From assembly GCA_046723645.1 (NCBI GenBank), contig JBKOUY010000152.1, positions 1 through 17,773 of the forward strand: 17,773 nt of DNA, given 5' to 3'. This stretch comes from DASQUK01 sp046723645 (GTDB taxonomy: Bacteria; Actinomycetota; Acidimicrobiia; Acidimicrobiales; VFJN01). A program made the position numbers and the translations under genes. Numbering within the stretch: the first letter of the stretch is position 1; each line of letters begins with the position of its first letter. Below are positions 15,341 through 17,773 of the stretch, piece by piece. Below the pieces are notes generated by a model, which saw nothing but the letters and a program-made list of their open reading frames with translations, did not search any database and had not been told where the DNA came from.

Positions 15341-17017
15341 CTGATCGGAAGCTGGGGAATCAACCGGTGGGTCGCGAAGGGCCGCTCCTCGGGGCGGCCC
15401 TTTCGCTTGCTGCTGCTCGTGGGGCTGGTGGCGCTAACGGCGACCGCCTGCCAGGTGCGCACCACCGTGTCCGTGGACGTGGCGAAGGATGGCTCCGGCA
15501 CCGTCACCGTGGCCGTGGGCCTGGACCAGGAGGCGGTGGGGCGGCTTCCCGACCTCGACGACGATGGCCGGTCCACCACCGCCGACCTCGGCCGCCTGGT
15601 GCGGACCGACGACCTGACGGCGGCCGGCTGGCATATCACCGTGCCTTCGGCGTCGTCGGCCGACGACGGGCTCGTCTGGATCCGGGCGACCAAGCCCTTC
15701 GGGACGCCGGAGGAGGCCCGGCGGGTGCTGGCGGAGGTCGCCGGCACCGACGGTCCGCTGCGTGAGCTCCGGGTCCGGCGGGACGACGGCTTCGGCCGGT
15801 CGCAGTTCACGTTCGAGGGCACGGCCGACCTGAGCGCCGGCCTCGAGTCCTTCGGCGACGAGGGACTGGCCGCAGCCCTGGAGGGCGAGGTGCTCGGTCA
15901 GGACGCCGGCGCCATCGAGCAGGAGCTGGGGCGACCGCTGTCGGAAATGTTCTCTTTGCGGATCTCGGCCGACCTGCCGGGCGACTCCACGGCCACGTCC
16001 TGGACGCCCGAGCTGGGCGGCGAGCCGGTGGCGATGGCGGCCTCGGGTACGGTCCGCGATTGGTGGGTGCTGGCGCTCGCGGCCGTGGCGATCGCGTGCG
16101 GCGTGGCGCTCGTGGCGGTGCTGGTCGTGCTGCTGCGGCGGGGTCGGCCCGCCTCCGGCCCGCCCGCGATGAGTTCCGAGGCAGCGGCCGGTCCAAGCGA
16201 TGACAAGGTCACCACGAGTCCCAAGGAGCCTCCCATGCCCAAGCGTGATTCTGCGCCCGTCGGCGCCCCCTGCTGGATCGAGCTCTTCACGTCCGACGTG
16301 GAGAAGGGTCGGGCCTTCTACCACGACCTGTTCGGCTGGACGTCCGACGACCCCGCCGAGGAGTTCGACGGTTACTTCACCTTCTACAAGGACGGCGTGC
16401 GGGTGGCCGGCGGCATGCACAACGACGGCCAGTCCGGTGCCCCCGACCTGTGGTCGGTGTACCTGGCCTCAGAGGACGCCAAGGCCACGGCCGACGCCGC
16501 CAAGGCCAACGGCGGTCAGGTCGTGGTCGAGCCCATGGAGGTGATGGACCTCGGCTCCATGCTGGTCGTCAGTGACGTCGGCGGGGCCGTCATCGGCGGC
16601 TGGCAGCCCGGGACCCATCCGGGCTTCGGCGTGTACGGCGAGCCGGACACCCCCAACTGGTTCGAGCTGCAGACGCGCGCGTACGACGCATCGGTCGACT
16701 TCTACCGCAAGGTCTTCGCCTGGGACGCCCACGTCGCCAGCGACACGCCCGAGCTCCACTACACGACGTTGGGCGAGGGCGAGGCGGCGCTGGCCGGGAT
16801 CATGGACGCGAGCTCGTTCCTGCCCGAGGGCGTTCCGGCGCAGTGGTCGATCTACTTCGGCGTCGAGGACGCGGACGCGACGCTGGCGCGGATCGTCGAG
16901 CTGGGCGGGTCGATCGTCGAGCCCGCGGTGGACACGCCGTACGGTCGCCTCGCCACCGCGGCCGATCCCAGCGGGATCAACTTCAAGCTGATTCGGCCCC
17001 CCGCCGGCCCCGCCTGA
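15341..17017 (+). CDS. LppM-like lipoprotein with frame continuing into a VOC protein
   Basis: One uninterrupted frame encodes two unlike parts. The first has an Arg/Lys n-region (VAKGRSSGRPFR), a hydrophobic core and the lipobox LTATAC (Cys at 37 from this start), an extracellular LppM/DUF3153-like domain (CQVRTTVSVDVAKDGSGTV... to TSWTPELGGEPVAM), and a helix at about 241-265 followed by RRGR, which puts the C-terminus in the cytoplasm. A 30-residue linker then leads into the VOC protein listed separately. No ATG, GTG or TTG lies between the clpC stop and the signal peptide's positive region; I propose CTG 15341, 5 nt after GGAG. Alternatives are ATG 15209 or 15218 inside clpC, or TTG 15407, which would leave a 14-residue signal without any Arg or Lys. 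It could be a true fusion or two overlapping products. Confidence 0.68.
   Translation: MIGSWGINRWVAKGRSSGRPFRLLLLVGLVALTATACQVRTTVSVDVAKDGSGTVTVAVGLDQEAVGRLPDLDDDGRSTTADLGRLVRTDDLTAAGWHITVPSASSADDGLVWIRATKPFGTPEEARRVLAEVAGTDGPLRELRVRRDDGFGRSQFTFEGTADLSAGLESFGDEGLAAALEGEVLGQDAGAIEQELGRPLSEMFSLRISADLPGDSTATSWTPELGGEPVAMAASGTVRDWWVLALAAVAIACGVALVAVLVVLLRRGRPASGPPAMSSEAAAGPSDDKVTTSPKEPPMPKRDSAPVGAPCWIELFTSDVEKGRAFYHDLFGWTSDDPAEEFDGYFTFYKDGVRVAGGMHNDGQSGAPDLWSVYLASEDAKATADAAKANGGQVVVEPMEVMDLGSMLVVSDVGGAVIGGWQPGTHPGFGVYGEPDTPNWFELQTRAYDASVDFYRKVFAWDAHVASDTPELHYTTLGEGEAALAGIMDASSFLPEGVPAQWSIYFGVEDADATLARIVELGGSIVEPAVDTPYGRLATAADPSGINFKLIRPPAGPA
15377..15402 (+). terminator. Strong GC hairpin just after clpC
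   Basis: AAGGGCCGC-TCCTCGGG-GCGGCCCTT is a perfect 9-bp stem with an 8-nt loop, 50 bp after the clpC stop, followed by TCGCTT. The position and shape suit a clpC terminator or attenuator. It lies within codons for the lipoprotein signal peptide if translation starts at CTG 15341, and just before TTG 15407 if that is the start. No T-run follows, so termination efficiency is uncertain. Confidence 0.45.
16223..16228 (+). promoter_or_regulatory. Internal Shine-Dalgarno (AAGGAG) deciding the VOC start
   Basis: AAGGAG lies 6 nt before ATG 16235 inside the open frame that starts in the lipoprotein. A site this good in the middle of a coding frame, directly before a family-typical N-terminus, indicates a second translation start and argues that the lipoprotein and VOC parts were originally separate genes. 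Confidence 0.7.
16235..17017 (+). CDS. Two-domain VOC/glyoxalase-like protein, Cfp30B type (internal start)
   Basis: A 260-residue product read in the same frame as the lipoprotein. ATG 16235 has AAGGAG 6 nt upstream, and its opening MPKRDSAPVGAPCWIELFT matches the start of mycobacterial Cfp30B/TB27.3 proteins (MPKR...G.P.W..L.T), so independent translation is likely. Two vicinal-oxygen-chelate modules are visible: about 10-125 (PCWIELFTSDVEKGRAFYHDLFGW ... VVSDVGGAVIGGWQP) and about 135-258 (PNWFELQTRAYDASVDFYRKVFAW ... ATAADPSGINFKLI). Cfp30B-like proteins bind small ligands, and a glyoxalase-type reaction has been suggested for some; no metal triad is evident to me here. It would be cytosolic. 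Alternatively it is translated only as the C-terminal domain of the lipoprotein. Confidence 0.8.
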   Translation: MPKRDSAPVGAPCWIELFTSDVEKGRAFYHDLFGWTSDDPAEEFDGYFTFYKDGVRVAGGMHNDGQSGAPDLWSVYLASEDAKATADAAKANGGQVVVEPMEVMDLGSMLVVSDVGGAVIGGWQPGTHPGFGVYGEPDTPNWFELQTRAYDASVDFYRKVFAWDAHVASDTPELHYTTLGEGEAALAGIMDASSFLPEGVPAQWSIYFGVEDADATLARIVELGGSIVEPAVDTPYGRLATAADPSGINFKLIRPPAGPA

Positions 17018-17051
17018 GGACCGCTCGGCTCAAACTGTCATACCCCGTGCA

Positions 17052-17057
17052 TACGGT
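17052..17057 (+). promoter_or_regulatory. Candidate -10 (TACGGT) for radA
   Basis: TACGGT fits TANNNT and lies 8 nt before ATG 17066, where no Shine-Dalgarno is present, so a leaderless or nearly leaderless radA message is likely. No clear -35 is visible in the 48-bp gap after the VOC stop, so read-through from upstream is also possible. Confidence 0.4.
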
Positions 17058-17065
17058 CCGGTCCG

Positions 17066-17773
17066 ATGGCCCGGGCCAAGACCGTCTACCGCTGCACCGA
17101 GTGCGGTGCCGAGGCACCGAAGTGGATGGGTTGGTGCCCGGCGTGCGACACCTCCGGCACCCTGGTCGAGGAACGGGCCCGACCCCCCGGGGCCGGCCTC
17201 GGCCGAGGGTGGGGGGGCGTCGTCGGCGTGGGCGGCCTCGTCGACGCCGGCGTGCCCTCGGTGCCGATCCCGATCGCCGAGGCGGTGGGCGACGCCACCG
17301 AGCCGGTGCCGACGGGTGACGTCGAGCTCGACCGCGTGCTCGGAGGCGGGTTCGTGCCGGGATCGGTCACCGTGCTCGGCGGCGAGCCCGGCGTGGGCAA
17401 GTCCACGCTGCTGCTCCAGGCGCTGGCCGACCAGGCGACACGCGGCTGCACCTGCCTGTACGTCACCGGCGAGGAGTCGGCCCGTCAGGTGGCGCTCCGG
17501 GCCGAGCGCCTGGGCCTGGGCCCGCCGGCGTTGTGGCTCGTGGCCGAGACCTCGTTGCCGCAGGTCCTGCACCACATCGACGTGCTGCGGCCCGACGTCG
17601 TGGCGATCGACTCGATCCAGACCGTGTTCGACCCCGAGGCGAGCTCGGCGCCCGGCTCCGTCGGCCAGGTGCGGGGCTGCGCTCATCGTCTGGTCGCCGC
17701 CGCCAAGAGTGGCGGCGTCACCATGGTGCTGGTCGGCCACGTGACCAAGGACGGTGCCCTGGCCGGTCCGCGG
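17066..17773 (+). CDS. radA: DNA repair protein RadA, N-terminal 236 residues (runs off window end)
   Basis: RadA is a RecA-like ATPase and branch-migration helicase that helps process recombination intermediates. The fragment begins MARAKTVYRCTECGAEAPKWMGWCPACDTSGTL-like sequence, with the four-Cys zinc finger (YRCTECG, WCPACDT), a Gly-rich linker, then VPTGDVELDRVLGGGFVPGS, Walker A GGEPGVGKST (105-114), LYVTGEESARQVALRAERLG and the Walker B region VVAIDSIQTVF. It ends at VGHVTKDGALAGPR, a conserved RadA segment, just before the expected KNRFG motif and Lon-like domain. The frame is open to the window edge and shows no damage. In other Actinobacteria radA lies near disA and the clpC region, so disA may follow. 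Confidence 0.96.
   Translation, partial: MARAKTVYRCTECGAEAPKWMGWCPACDTSGTLVEERARPPGAGLGRGWGGVVGVGGLVDAGVPSVPIPIAEAVGDATEPVPTGDVELDRVLGGGFVPGSVTVLGGEPGVGKSTLLLQALADQATRGCTCLYVTGEESARQVALRAERLGLGPPALWLVAETSLPQVLHHIDVLRPDVVAIDSIQTVFDPEASSAPGSVGQVRGCAHRLVAAAKSGGVTMVLVGHVTKDGALAGPR

Noticed and set aside
17206..17218. G-run in radA as a frameshift or slippery site
   Set aside because: The frame stays consistent with RadA on both sides, so there is no sign of frame change.

Overview
The window is about 17.8 kb of very GC-rich DNA with no tRNA, rRNA, CRISPR array or insertion sequence that I can see. Gene content and order point to an actinobacterium, and the DUF4397/sortase/GT-C cluster, DUF3039 gene and many leaderless-looking promoters suggest an Acidimicrobiia-like lineage (inference; no 16S is present). 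The order coaX-lysS ... clpC ... radA resembles a housekeeping block known from other Actinobacteria, but here it is interrupted by accessory genes.

Layout. (1) 1-3116, minus strand: a tightly overlapping three-gene operon, read as a GT-C-like membrane glycosyltransferase (1116-3116), a secreted DUF4397 protein with a C-terminal LAGTG sorting signal (196-1119), and the 5' end of a probable sortase (1-199). This looks like a small machine for making, possibly glycosylating, and wall-anchoring one surface protein. (2) 3186-6435, plus strand: cofactor and translation genes nadC, coaX and lysS. coaX and lysS overlap by 4 bp, and a striking tandem 34-bp repeat with nested palindromes sits in front of coaX. 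(3) 6319-7836, minus strand: a beta-propeller plus beta-sandwich protein whose 3' end overlaps lysS antisense by 117 bp. (4) 7966-9849, plus strand: a 14-TM MFS exporter and a SnoaL/NTF2-like protein. (5) 9862-11878, minus strand: DUF3039 protein, DinB-like protein and a long-chain polyprenyl diphosphate synthase. (6) 11964-15327, plus strand: a stand-alone ClpC N-domain paralogue followed by full-length ClpC. (7) 15341-17017, plus strand: a LppM-like lipoprotein whose reading frame runs without a stop into a two-domain VOC protein of Cfp30B type. (8) 17066-end: RadA, cut by the window edge.

The most interesting points are the surface-protein operon, the tandem palindromic repeats before coaX, the ATPase-less ClpC-N paralogue directly upstream of clpC, the stopless lipoprotein-VOC junction with no ordinary start codon for the lipoprotein, and the symmetric site covering the predicted -10 of the polyprenyl synthase gene. 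None is proof of a new system; the first and third are the best candidates.
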